Below are positions 47,969 through 57,480 of a stretch of DNA of 64,000 bases, piece after piece. Under the pieces are notes generated by a model, which was given only the letters and a program-made list of their open reading frames with translations, was not told the DNA's origin and did no database searches. The stretch comes from Aquamicrobium sp. GTDB taxonomy: Bacteria; Pseudomonadota; Alphaproteobacteria; Rhizobiales; Rhizobiaceae. The translations under genes and the position numbers were made by a program. The stretch covers positions 62,001 to 126,000 of the forward strand of contig JAHHDT010000005.1 of NCBI GenBank assembly GCA_019739225.1. Reading direction: 5' to 3'. How positions within the stretch are numbered: the first letter of the stretch is position 1; each line of letters begins with the position of its first letter.

Positions 47969-49249
47969 ATGAAGAAAGTGATTGCAGCGGGCCTTGCCGC
48001 GCTTGCCATGAGTGTGTCGGGCGCGGCCTTCGCCGAGCCGGTCAAGATCGGAATGATCACCACGCTTTCGGGCGGCGGTGCTGGCCTCGGCATCGATGCC
48101 CGCGACGGCTTCATGCTCGCGCTCAAGAATGCCGGCGACGCGGCATCCGAGATCGAGGTCGTGACCGAGGATGACGGCCAGAAGCCTGAGCTCGCCGTGC
48201 AGATCGCCGACAAGATGATCCAGTCGGACCAGGTCGACATTCTGACCGGCATCATCTGGTCGAACCTTGCCATGGCCGTCGTGCCGAGCGCCGTGGCACA
48301 GGGCAAGTTCTACCTCTCTGTCAACGCGGGGCCCTCGCCGCTTGCCGGGTCGCAGTGCAACGAGAACTATTTCAACGTCGCCTACCAGAACGACAATTTC
48401 CACGAGGCGATGGGCCAGTACGCAAACCAGGACTACAAGAAGACCTTTATCCTTGCGCCGAACTATCCGGCCGGTACCGACGCGCTGACCGGCTTCAAGC
48501 GCTTCTACAAGGGTGAGTTGACGGGCGAGGTCTACACCCAGCTCGGTCAGACCGACTACGCAGCCGAGATCGCGCAGATCCGCGCTTCCGGCGCCGACTC
48601 CGTCTTCATGTTCCTTCCAGGCGGCATGGGCATCGCCTTTACCAAGCAGTACGCGCAGTCGGGCGTCGACATCCCGCTGATGGGTCCCGGCTTCTCGTTC
48701 AGCCAGGATGTGCTGGGCGCGATCGGTGACGCGGCCCTCGGCGTCAAGAACTCCGGTTCTTGGGCGAAGGATCTCGACAACGAGGCGAATGCGAAGTTCG
48801 TCGAAACCTTCCAGGCCGAATACGGCCGCCTGCCGTCCGTCTACGCCGCACAGGCATACGACACTGCGAACCTTATCGTCGCTGCGGCGGGCAAGGCGAG
48901 CGTCAAGGATGCGGATGCATTCCGGGCCGCGCTGAAGGAAGCCGATTTCGACAGCGTTCGCGGCAAGTTCTCGTTCAACACCAACAACCATCCGATACAG
49001 GACATCTACGTTCGCGAAGTTATCAAGGAAGGTGACGTGCTGACGAACAAGATCGTCTCGACTGCGTTCACCGATCACAAGGATGCTTACGCAGCTGAGT
49101 GCTCGTTGCGTGGTCCATCGCTTAGCGGAAGGCTTTCTTCTCCTCGTTTACGGGGAGAAGGTGCCCGCAGGCGGATGAGGGGCAGCGTCGACGGTGACAG
49201 ATTGTCTACCTACCCGCGACGCCCCCTCACCCTTACCCTCTCCCCGTGA
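47969..49249 (+). CDS. Branched-chain-type ABC transporter substrate-binding protein (LivK family), with repeat-derived C-terminal extension
   Basis: A 426-codon frame. The first 390 residues are a periplasmic LivK-like ligand-binding protein: Sec signal peptide ending GAAFAE, then PVKIGMITTLSGGGAGLGIDARDGFMLALK and GQKPELAVQIADKMIQSDQVDILTG. Homologues end shortly after a KDAYAxxC motif; here the frame runs on through a palindromic repeat (49136-49265) that adds about 38 unrelated residues rich in Arg, Leu, Gly and Pro before a stop at 49249. The transporter follows kynA, so tryptophan, kynurenine, anthranilate or an aromatic acid is a likely substrate, by inference. Confidence 0.88.
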   Translation: MKKVIAAGLAALAMSVSGAAFAEPVKIGMITTLSGGGAGLGIDARDGFMLALKNAGDAASEIEVVTEDDGQKPELAVQIADKMIQSDQVDILTGIIWSNLAMAVVPSAVAQGKFYLSVNAGPSPLAGSQCNENYFNVAYQNDNFHEAMGQYANQDYKKTFILAPNYPAGTDALTGFKRFYKGELTGEVYTQLGQTDYAAEIAQIRASGADSVFMFLPGGMGIAFTKQYAQSGVDIPLMGPGFSFSQDVLGAIGDAALGVKNSGSWAKDLDNEANAKFVETFQAEYGRLPSVYAAQAYDTANLIVAAAGKASVKDADAFRAALKEADFDSVRGKFSFNTNNHPIQDIYVREVIKEGDVLTNKIVSTAFTDHKDAYAAECSLRGPSLSGRLSSPRLRGEGARRRMRGSVDGDRLSTYPRRPLTLTLSP

Positions 49250-49265
49250 ACGGGGAGAGGGAGAA
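49136..49265. repeat. Palindromic repeat pair at the binding-protein 3' end
   Basis: Two hairpin-forming segments with TCTCC...GGGGAGA cores, at about 49136-49184 and 49220-49265, of the kind found scattered in Mesorhizobium-type genomes; the right one has the familiar CCCTCACCCTTACCCTCTCC start and the left one the GGTGCCCGCAGGCGGATGAGG end. It has overwritten the normal stop codon of the binding-protein gene and precedes the permease gene. Confidence 0.75.
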
Positions 49266-49312
49266 ATCAGCGCAGCGTCCAGGCTTGAAGCCTCAAGAGT
49301 CAAATCCAACCC

Positions 49313-50233
49313 GTGCAAACCGCTCTCTTCATCGAACAGATTCTCAACGGGCTGCAGCTCGGTGTGATGCTGTTCCTCATGGCCGCCGGGCTGACGCTGA
49401 TCTTCGGCGTCATGGGGCTGATCAACCTTGCCCACGGGTCACTCTATATGGTCGGCGCGTTCGCCTGTGCCGCGGTCGCGGGCGCGACCGGCTCGTTCTG
49501 GCTGGGGCTCGCGGCCAGCCTCGCTGCGGCTGCGGCTGCTGGCGCGCTGGTCGAAATCCTCGTCATCAGGCGGCTGTACGAACGCGACCATCTCGACCAG
49601 GTTCTGGCGACCTTTGCCCTCATTCTTATCTTATCCGAAGGCACGCGCTGGCTCTTCGGGTCCTTTCCGCTCTATCTGGACATCCCGCCGCTGTTGCAGG
49701 GAACCGTCCCGATTCCCGGCGGCTCGCGCTATCAGCTCTACCGGCTGGCGATCATCGGTGTCGGCGTCGCCGTCGCCGTCGGGCTGTTCCTCCTGATCTC
49801 GCGCACCCGGTTGGGCATGCGCATACGCGCCGGCGAATCCGACCGTGAGATGATCGGCGCGCTGGGCGTCGACATTCGCACGCTCTATACGGTTGTGTTC
49901 GCGCTGGGCGCAGCACTTGCCGGGCTTGCCGGCGCAATGGTCGGCGCGCTGCAATCCGTGCAGGTCGGCATGGGCGAGCCCGTGCTCATCCTCGCTTTCG
50001 TGGTGATCGTCATCGGCGGCATCGGCTCGATCAAGGGCGCGCTTGTGGGCGCATTGCTGGTCGGTCTCACAGATACGATGGGGCGCTTCCTGCTGCCGCA
50101 ACTTTTCGGCGTGTTCATGGACCCGTCTCGGGCAGGCCTCGTCGGCGGCGCGGTCGCATCGATGCTGATCTACATCGTCATGGCCGTCATTCTTGCGGTG
50201 CGCCCGCAGGGCCTCTTTGCGGCGAAGGGGTGA
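49313..50233 (+). CDS. Branched-chain amino acid-type ABC permease, LivH family
   Basis: A 306-residue inner-membrane permease of about eight helices. It starts at GTG (MQTALFIEQILNGLQLGVMLFLMAAGLTLIFGVMGLINLAHGSLYMVGA), a textbook LivH beginning. The cytoplasmic loop RTRLGMRIRAGESDREMIGALGVDIRTLY and the VVIGGIGSIKGALVG segment also match. Forms a channel with the LivM-like protein. It has no strong ribosome site, so it may depend on translation from upstream or on a weak site at AAGAG. Ends 4 bases before the next gene. Confidence 0.93.
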   Translation: MQTALFIEQILNGLQLGVMLFLMAAGLTLIFGVMGLINLAHGSLYMVGAFACAAVAGATGSFWLGLAASLAAAAAAGALVEILVIRRLYERDHLDQVLATFALILILSEGTRWLFGSFPLYLDIPPLLQGTVPIPGGSRYQLYRLAIIGVGVAVAVGLFLLISRTRLGMRIRAGESDREMIGALGVDIRTLYTVVFALGAALAGLAGAMVGALQSVQVGMGEPVLILAFVVIVIGGIGSIKGALVGALLVGLTDTMGRFLLPQLFGVFMDPSRAGLVGGAVASMLIYIVMAVILAVRPQGLFAAKG

Positions 50234-50237
50234 GACG

Positions 50238-51224
50238 ATGAGCATCTCACGCGAAACGGCGATCAATCTGGTTCTGGCCTTGCTGCTGCTGGCCGTGCCT
50301 TTCATCGCCATGCAACTCGGCAAGCCGTTCTACGTCACGCTTGCGACCCGCATGGCAATCCTCGGCCTCGCTGCCATCGGTCTCAACATTGCGCTGGGCC
50401 TGGGCGGCCTGGTGTCGTTTGGCCACGCAGCCTTCTTCGGCATTGGCGGTTATGCGGCCGGCATTCTGGCCAGCCATGCCTTTTCCGGCCAGCCGCTCGA
50501 TTTCGGACTGTTCGCGGTGCCGGGCAGCAAGCTGATGCCCGTGATATGGGCGGTTGCCATCCTGGCGGGCGGGCTGCTTGCGGCGGCGATCGGCTCCATA
50601 AGCCTGCGTACGTCGGGCGTCTATTTCATCATGATCACGCTAGCCTTCGCGCAAATGACCTATTATTTCGCGATCTCCTGGCCCGCCTATGGCGGCGAGG
50701 ACGGGCTGTCGATCACGATCCGCAACACGTTTCCGGGCGTTAATACGCTCGTGCCTCAAAACTATTTCCTGATCTGTTATGCGTTGCTGGTAGTCGGCCT
50801 CGTGCTGTTTGCCGTGCTGCGCGACTCGCGTTTCGGAGCGGCGTTGCAGGCCTCGCGGCAGAACGAGGTGCGTGTCGCTTCCGTCGGCATCGCGCCCTTT
50901 CGTATCAAGCTCGCCGCCTTCGTCATCTCGGGCATGATCACCGCGCTGGCGGGTGCGCTCTATGCCGACCTCAACCGCTTCGTCAGCCCGTCGATGCTGT
51001 CCTGGCACATGTCGGGCGAGTTCATCGTGCTCATCATTCTGGGCGGTGTCGGCCGGCTGTGCGGCCCGCTCGCAGGCGCGATGCTGTTCGTCATGTTCGA
51101 ATACATCCTCGGCGGCCTGACCGAACGCTGGCAGTTCTTCCTCGGGCTCCTGCTGCTTGGTGTCGTTCTGTTCGCCCGTGGAGGGTTGATCGGATTGCTT
51201 GCCGGGAGGGCGCGTCATGGCTGA
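50238..51224 (+). CDS. Branched-chain amino acid-type ABC permease, LivM family
   Basis: A 328-residue permease with about ten helices. Signatures are AILGLAAIGLNIALGLGGLVSFGHAAFFGIGGYAAG at the N-terminus, the LRTSGVYFIMITLAFAQM block, and the cytoplasmic loop RDSRFGAALQASRQNEVRVASVGI. It is the second channel subunit. It starts 4 bases after the LivH stop and overlaps the ATPase gene start by 8 bases. Confidence 0.93.
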   Translation: MSISRETAINLVLALLLLAVPFIAMQLGKPFYVTLATRMAILGLAAIGLNIALGLGGLVSFGHAAFFGIGGYAAGILASHAFSGQPLDFGLFAVPGSKLMPVIWAVAILAGGLLAAAIGSISLRTSGVYFIMITLAFAQMTYYFAISWPAYGGEDGLSITIRNTFPGVNTLVPQNYFLICYALLVVGLVLFAVLRDSRFGAALQASRQNEVRVASVGIAPFRIKLAAFVISGMITALAGALYADLNRFVSPSMLSWHMSGEFIVLIILGGVGRLCGPLAGAMLFVMFEYILGGLTERWQFFLGLLLLGVVLFARGGLIGLLAGRARHG

Positions 51225-51964
51225 AGCCGTTCTTGCCATCCGCGATCTCTGCAAGTCTTTCGGGGCGTTGCGGGCAACGGAGAATGTCAGCATCGATCTG
51301 GTTCCGGGCGAAATTCACGCGCTCATCGGCCCAAACGGCGCGGGTAAGTCGACGCTGATCCACCAGATCGCCGGCACGCTGAAACCGGACAGCGGCGAGA
51401 TCGAGTTTCTCGGACAGCCCTGTCAGCCATCTCGGCGCGGCGGAGCGCGCCCGCATGGGCCTGGGGCGTTCCTTCCAGGTGTCCTCGCTGGCGCCCGAAT
51501 TCTCGGCGCTGCGCAATGTCATGCTTGCCGTTCAGTCGCGGCAGGGAACGTCCTTCCGCTTCTTCAAGCCGGTGATGCGCGATGCGACGCTGGTCGAGCC
51601 TGCCATGGAGGCGCTGGAACGCGCCGGCCTCAAGGACCGGGCCCGCGTTGCCGGCCGCCGAGCTTTCGCATGGCGAGCGCCGCCAGCTTGAGATCGCCAT
51701 CGCGCTCGCGCTCGGGTCGCGGGCCTTCCTGCTCGACGAACCGATGGCCGGCATGGGCCCGGAGGGGTCGAAGACCCTGACTGGCTTCCTCGACGGGCTG
51801 CGCCGCGAGGCGCCGATCCTGCTGGTTGAACACGACATGGACGCCGTGTTCGCGCTTGCCGACCGCATCTCGGTGCTGGTCTATGGCCGGGTCATCGCAA
51901 CCGGCACCGTCGAGGAGATACGCGGCGATCCGGAGGTCCGACGCGCCTATCTGGGAGGTGCCGA

Positions 51965-51968
<4 letters not shown>
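51217..51968 (+). pseudogene. LivG-family ABC ATPase, interrupted by two single-base frameshifts
   Basis: The three reading frames together give a complete LivG ATPase of about 250 residues. Frame one has Walker A GPNGAGKST (about 38-46); frame two carries MGLGRSFQVSSLAPEFSALRNVMLAV from 51455; frame three has SHGERRQLEIAIALALGSRAFLLDEPMAGMGPEG, the signature, Walker B and the switch region (VEHDMDAVFALAD). The first extra base is in a CCCT run at 51418-51421, and the second in a GGCCG run near 51655. Removing one base at each site restores one frame. The next gene starts in the normal ATGA overlap, so the operon layout is intact and the frameshifts may be sequence errors. If real, the transporter would lack one ATPase. 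Confidence 0.85.
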
Positions 51969-52651
<683 letters not shown>

Positions 52652-52703
52652 CGCCGCAACGAAGAACAGGCGGCAAGCGCCTGTCTATCGGAGGATTATA
52701 CCG

Positions 52704-53114
52704 ATGACCGACACACAAACCCCGCACCAACTTCTCCATCCAGCATCCTGGAAGAAGGCTGTGGGTTATGCCAACGGACTGATGACGGAAGGCCGTACCG
52801 TCTGGATGGGCGGCCAGATCGGCTGGACCGGCGATCAGGTCTTCGAGGCGAAGGACCTTGTCGGCCAGACGCGGCAGACGCTGGAAAACATCGTGGCGAT
52901 CCTCGCCGAAGCCGGTGGCCGACCGGAACACATCGTGCGTATGACCTGGTATGTCACCGACAAGCAGGATTATCTCGCCAACCTGAAGGGTATCGGCGAA
53001 GCCTACCGGGCCGTGATGGGCCGGCATTTCCCGGCGATGACCATGGTTCAGGTCGTTGCCCTGATCGAGGATGAGGCCAAGGTCGAGATCGAGGCAACGG
53101 CGGTCCTGCCCTGA
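52704..53114 (+). CDS. RidA family (YjgF/YER057c/UK114) protein
   Basis: A 136-residue RidA-fold protein. It has the family pattern LHPASWKKAVGYANGLMTEGRTVWMGGQIGWTG, the ETLENIVAILAEAGGRPEHIVRMTWYVTDKQDYL block with the conserved Arg, and FPAMTMVQVVALIEDEAKVEIEATAVL. RidA enzymes hydrolyse reactive enamine/imine intermediates to ketone and ammonia. As the last gene of a run that opens an amino-substituted ring, it could deaminate a ring enamine-CoA intermediate; this is inference. The ATG has GGAGG 9 bases upstream. Confidence 0.9.
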   Translation: MTDTQTPHQLLHPASWKKAVGYANGLMTEGRTVWMGGQIGWTGDQVFEAKDLVGQTRQTLENIVAILAEAGGRPEHIVRMTWYVTDKQDYLANLKGIGEAYRAVMGRHFPAMTMVQVVALIEDEAKVEIEATAVLP

Positions 53115-53266
53115 GGATCGTCGGATCACCCGCGTGGCTCCTTTGCCATCGCGTTGTGCAGCGCTTCCGTCATGGCTGCCATGCGGAAGGAGCAGGTTGA
53201 CGCATCGATTGGCTGGCGTTCATCATTGCCGCCAGAACAATAAACCCACATCGATGGAAACGCCTC

Positions 53267-54700
53267 ATGTCCAAAGCGGAAATCGGCCTGATCGGCCTCG
53301 GTGTCATGGGCTCGAATCTCGCGCTCAACATCGCCGAGAAGGGCTATCCCATAGCCGTCTACAACCGCACCTCGACCCGTACCGGTGCCTTCTTCGAGAA
53401 TGCCGGCGACCTGCGGGGCAACATCGTGCCCTGTGCCTCGCTCGAGGAACTCGTCGCGCAAATCAAGCCGCCGCGCCCCATCATTCTCATGGTGCAGGCC
53501 GGCAAGGCGGTCGACGAGCAGATCGAGGGCCTGCGCGACCTGCTGGCACAGGGCGACATCATCATCGATGCCGGCAATGCCAATTTCCGCGACACCATGC
53601 GCCGCTTCGCCGAGCTTGAAGGTTCGGGCCTGACATTCATCGGCATGGGTGTTTCGGGTGGCGAGGAAGGCGCGCGTCACGGCCCGTCGATCATGGTCGG
53701 GGGTAAGGAAGACGCCTACAAGCGGGTCGAATCCGTCCTCACCGCCATCGCTGCCCGCTACGAGGGTGAGCCATGTTGCGCCTGGCTGGGCGAGGGCGGC
53801 GCGGGTCATTTCGTCAAGACCATCCACAACGGCATCGAATATGCCGACATGCAGATGATCGCCGAGATTTACGGCATCCTGCGCGACGGCTTCGGCATGG
53901 AAGCGAAAGAGATCGGCGCGATCTTCGCGCGCTGGAACGAGGGCAGGCTGAACTCCTATCTGGTGGAGATCACGGCCGCCGTGCTGGACGCTGCCGGACC
54001 CCGTTTCGGGCAAACCCATGGTCGACATGATCCTCGACCGGGCGGGCCAGAAGGGCACAGGCCGCTGGTCGGCGGTCGAGGCGCAGATGATGGGGGTGCC
54101 GGCGACCGCGATCGAATCGGCCGTCGCCGCGCGCAGCCTGTCTGCCGAAAAGGAGCTGCGCGAGGCGGCTGCCCGCGCCTACGGCGGCGCATCTCCGAGC
54201 CCCGGTCGCCGCGCGCGCCGGACGGGGCCTTCATCGACGATCTCGAACTGGCCCTGTTTGCCGGCAAGATCGCGGCCTACGCACAGGGCTTCGCGGTGAT
54301 GGCCGAGGCGTCGTCGGAGTTCAAATGGAACCTGCCGATGCCGACGATCGCGCGCATCTGGCGCGCCGGCTGCATCATCCGCTCGCAATTCCTTGGAACG
54401 CTGGCGCGCTCCTTCGAAGCCGATACGAAGGCGGAAAACCTCCTGCTGATCGGCGATTTCGTGGAGATGATGAACGAGGCGCAGCCGTCACTCCGCCGTG
54501 TGGTTTCGCACGCGGCACTTGGGGGACTGCCCGCGCCCGCGCTTTCGGCAGCATTGGGCTATTTCGATGCGTTCAGGCAGGCGCGTGGAACCGCCAATCT
54601 CATCCAGGCCCAGCGCGACTATTTCGGAGCCCACGGCTTCGAGCGCGTCGACGTCGAGGGTGAACACCATGGACCGTGGGGATCCGGCGCGGCGAGTTAA
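53267..54700 (+). pseudogene. gnd: 6-phosphogluconate dehydrogenase, decarboxylating, with an out-of-frame internal segment
   Basis: The frame stays open throughout (477 codons), but only the two ends read as 6-phosphogluconate dehydrogenase: LIGLGVMGSNLALNIAEKGY and the DAGNANFRDT, GVSGGEEGARHGPSIM, AGHFVKTIHNGIEYADMQ motifs up to about 53990, and [23 protein letters not shown] onward from about 54226. Between, the normal sequence ([28 protein letters not shown]) is in another frame, from 54006 to about 54190. One extra G near 53995-53996 and a second change near 54190-54225 (one missing base) account for it. The catalytic Lys in HFVKTIHNG is outside the affected part. The enzyme of the oxidative pentose phosphate pathway; likely functional in the organism if these are errors. 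Confidence 0.82.
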
Positions 54701-54708
54701 GGGCTGAG

Positions 54709-55752
54709 TCAGGGTCTGGGGGCTTCGACGCCATCGGGTACGGCAAGCGTCTGCAATGATGCCGGCACTGCGCCGTCGATGCTCGCCCTGACAGCGCGGG
54801 CCAGTTCGCGACCGGCAAGGCGGAAATCCTCGTTCACCACAAGGATCTGAGGGCGGAACATCTGAACCAGTGGTGTCGATTGCTTGGTGACGATGTCGAT
54901 GTCGCGGCCTAGCTGCAGCCCGCGTTCCTCTATGGCTGCGACAAGTGCAAAGGCGCCTGCACCGCTGCCCGAGACGAGACCGTCAGGTGGCGTGCTGCGT
55001 CGTAGAAGCGCCGTCGCGGCTGCCTTGATCTGTTCGACGGGCATGTCCACCCAGGCATCGCGAAACGGGATTGCAGCGCAGCCCTGTTCTTCGACACCTT
55101 CGGCGAAGCCGTCGCTCATGTGGCGATAGTAGGTCAGCTTCGGCGACGGCGCGAGCAGGGCAAGCCGGCGTCGTCCCTTCGCCACCAGAGCTCGCACGGC
55201 CTGCATGGCGAAGGCATGGTTGTCGAAATCGTGCCACGGGTGCTCGATCCCCGTCTGCGTGCGCCCGTGAGTGGCGAACGGAAATCTGTGTTCCGTCAGG
55301 TAGCGCACGCGCGGATCGTTGGGTTCGGTCTGCGAGATGATGATGCCGTCGGCGGAATGGGTCTCCACAACGTAGCGGATCGGATCCATCGGATCGTTAC
55401 GGCTGGAATAGGGCGTCAGGATCAGGTGATAGGAGGACGAGGCCAGCTCTTCCGACACGCCGTAGATGATGTCGGAAATGAAGCCCATCAGTTGTTCGTC
55501 GGTATTGAGGACAAGCGAGATCACGTTGGTCTTGCCGGTGCGCAGGCGAACGCCCGCGCGATTGGGGCGATAACCGACCTGACGCGCGACGAGCTGGACG
55601 CGCTTCTTCGTCTCCTCGCCGATGTCAGGTGCGTCCTTCAGGGCGCGCGAAACCGTGGTGACGCCGAGCCCGGTCATGAAGGCGATTGTCTTGAGGGTGG
55701 GCCGGCCGCCGGCCGCAACCTCGTTCTGTCCGTTCCTGCGCTGATCGTTCAT
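54709..55752 (-). CDS. LacI family transcriptional regulator
   Basis: A 347-residue LacI/GalR repressor. The helix-turn-helix and hinge are GRPTLKTIAFMTGLGVTTVSRALKDAPDIGEETKKRVQLVARQVGYRPNRAGVRLRTGKTN, followed by a two-lobed sugar-binding domain (ISLVLNTDEQLMGFISDIIYGVSEEL, HFDNHAFAMQAVRALVAKGRRRLALLAP). Divergent from the sugar ABC operon. Two identical-core palindromes in the intergenic region, one upstream of each gene, imply that it represses both itself and the operon. An AglR-type regulator; inducer not determined. Confidence 0.93.
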   Translation of the reverse strand: MNDQRRNGQNEVAAGGRPTLKTIAFMTGLGVTTVSRALKDAPDIGEETKKRVQLVARQVGYRPNRAGVRLRTGKTNVISLVLNTDEQLMGFISDIIYGVSEELASSSYHLILTPYSSRNDPMDPIRYVVETHSADGIIISQTEPNDPRVRYLTEHRFPFATHGRTQTGIEHPWHDFDNHAFAMQAVRALVAKGRRRLALLAPSPKLTYYRHMSDGFAEGVEEQGCAAIPFRDAWVDMPVEQIKAAATALLRRSTPPDGLVSGSGAGAFALVAAIEERGLQLGRDIDIVTKQSTPLVQMFRPQILVVNEDFRLAGRELARAVRASIDGAVPASLQTLAVPDGVEAPRP

Positions 55753-55826
55753 ACGTCGCTGCCCGTTAACCCGGCGCACGGCCTATCGCATTCGCCCCAA
55801 CCGCACCAGTCCCGAGCTGAAAATGG

Positions 55827-55846
55827 AAACTGTAACGTTACAGTTT
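55827..55846 (+). promoter_or_regulatory. LacI operator O1 (perfect 20-base palindrome)
   Basis: AAACTGTAACGTTACAGTTT is a perfect palindrome centred on a CpG, as expected for LacI/GalR operators. It lies 75 bases upstream of the LacI start codon on the other strand. The core CTGTAACGTTACAG is repeated at 56128-56141. Confidence 0.8.
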
Positions 55847-56124
55847 TTGAGAAGAGTTGCACGGGAAATCTGCCGATTGGTGAAATCGATCTGATCTCCA
55901 TGGGGTCAGAATGGCGCCCTCGGCGGGCTCATATGCTGCAACGCACAGCTTCTATGAATCAGCGCTTTAGCTACAAATTCGAAGCGGAATACCGCGATGC
56001 AGCATGTTTTCGCCGCGAGCCTCAGCTGCACAGGAGCGAGTGGTACATTAGTTCGAGGTTCGAAAAAAATCGCCGCTGACGCCGCTTTCCCCGTTGCGCG
56101 ACCTTCTGGATTGCCCTACGCTTC

Positions 56125-56144
56125 AATCTGTAACGTTACAGTTT
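56125..56144 (+). promoter_or_regulatory. LacI operator O2, upstream of the sugar ABC operon
   Basis: Core CTGTAACGTTACAG (56128-56141) is a perfect palindrome identical to O1; the flanking bases match at all but the innermost pair. It lies only about 5 bases upstream of the ribosome site of the binding-protein gene, so bound repressor would block initiation or elongation. The 404-base divergent region 55753-56156 otherwise contains no gene. Confidence 0.8.
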
Positions 56145-56156
56145 CAGGGAGGAAAT

Positions 56157-57398
56157 ATGATGCGTTATAGGCTCCTTACCGCCGCCTTCGCTGCGACGGC
56201 GGCACTCAACATTGCCGGCCCGTTGCAGGCCGCAGAACTCGAAGTCACGCACTGGTGGACCTCTGGAGGCGAAGCGGCGGCTGTTGCCGAGTTCGCGAAG
56301 GCGTTCGACGCCAGCGGTCACAAATGGATCGACGGCGCAATCGCCGGCTCCGGCGGCACCGCCCGGCCGATCATGATCAGCCGCATCACCGGCGGCGACC
56401 CCATGGGCGCCACGCAATTCAACCACGGACGCCAGGCCGAGGAGCTGGTGGAAGCCGGATTGATGCGCGATCTGACCGATATCGCCGAGGAAGGCAAATG
56501 GCGCGAGGTGGTGCACCCGAGCTCGTTGCTGGATTCCTGTACCCTCGACGGCAAAATCTATTGCGTGCCGGTCAACATCCACTCGCAGCAGTGGCTCTGG
56601 CTTTCGAATGCGGCTTTTGAAAAGGCTGGCGTGCCGGTTCCGACCAACTGGGAGGAATATGCCGCCGCCGCTCCCGCGCTCGAGGAAGCGGGCATCATAC
56701 CCCTCGCCGTTGGCCAGCAGCCCTGGCAGACCACGCTTGCGTTCCAGGTCCTGCTGACGGCGATTGCCGGGCCGGATGCCTACACCAAAATCTTCGGCGA
56801 AAAGGATGCGGACCTTGCCGCCGGCGAAGAGCTTGCCAAGGTCTTCGAGGCGGCCGCGCAGGCCCGTTCCATGTCGGCGAAGTCGAACGTGCAGGACTGG
56901 AACCAGGCCACGAACATGGTCATCACCGGCCAGGCCGCAGGCCAGATCATGGGCGACTGGGCTCAGGGCGAATTCCAGGTCGCCGGCCAGGTGGCGGGAG
57001 AAGACTATACCTGCCTGCCCGGGCTGGGCGTCAACGAGGTCATCATGACCGGTGGCGACGCCTTCTACTTCCCGGTTCTGGATGACGAGGAAAAGAGTGC
57101 CGCGCAGGCGGACCTCGCCAAGCTGATGCTGTCGCCGGAAGTGCAGGTCGCCTTCAATCTCAAGAAGGGTTCGTTGCCCGTGCGCGGCGATGTCGACCTG
57201 GAAGCGGCCAACGACTGCATGAAGAAGGGTCTGGAGATTCTTGCCCAGGGCAACATCATCCAGTCTCCCGACCAGCTCATGTCGGCGGACTCGCTGACGC
57301 AGATCAACGATCTGTTCGTCGAGTTCTTCAACAATACGAGCATCACGGCCGAGGACGCGCAGAAGCGCTTCGTCGACCTGGTGGCGAACGCCGACTGA
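56157..57398 (+). CDS. Sugar ABC transporter substrate-binding protein
   Basis: A 413-residue family 1 sugar-binding protein with a Sec signal peptide (ending PLQAAE, about residue 22). The mature sequence starts LEVTHWWTSGGEAAAVAEFAKAF, the pattern of rhizobial oligosaccharide-binding proteins, and continues with the IAGSGGTARPIMISRITGGDPMGATQFN block. Two ATGs (56157 and 56160) follow AGGGAGG. It is the first gene of the LacI-controlled operon. With the linked GH43 glycosidase, aldo/keto reductase and sugar isomerase genes, a xylose-containing oligosaccharide is a reasonable guess. Confidence 0.9.
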   Translation: MMRYRLLTAAFAATAALNIAGPLQAAELEVTHWWTSGGEAAAVAEFAKAFDASGHKWIDGAIAGSGGTARPIMISRITGGDPMGATQFNHGRQAEELVEAGLMRDLTDIAEEGKWREVVHPSSLLDSCTLDGKIYCVPVNIHSQQWLWLSNAAFEKAGVPVPTNWEEYAAAAPALEEAGIIPLAVGQQPWQTTLAFQVLLTAIAGPDAYTKIFGEKDADLAAGEELAKVFEAAAQARSMSAKSNVQDWNQATNMVITGQAAGQIMGDWAQGEFQVAGQVAGEDYTCLPGLGVNEVIMTGGDAFYFPVLDDEEKSAAQADLAKLMLSPEVQVAFNLKKGSLPVRGDVDLEAANDCMKKGLEILAQGNIIQSPDQLMSADSLTQINDLFVEFFNNTSITAEDAQKRFVDLVANAD

Positions 57399-57418
57399 TC
57401 TGCGAGCCAGCAGCGCCG

Positions 57419-57445
57419 CGCCGCCCCTGGAAATCGGGGGCGGCG
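57419..57445 (+). terminator. Hairpin between sugar-binding-protein and permease genes
   Basis: Nine-base arms (CGCCGCCCC and GGGGCGGCG), 9-base loop, 20 bases after the stop codon. No T run. Another of the binding-protein/permease junction hairpins in this window. Confidence 0.5.
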
Positions 57446-57480
57446 GGCGCGAGCGTGACCCTCATCAGGGAGTTGCCGTC

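Noticed and set aside
49136-49265. CRISPR array or small RNA gene in the repeat region
   Set aside because: There are two inverted segments with palindromic cores, not regularly spaced direct repeats, and no cas genes.
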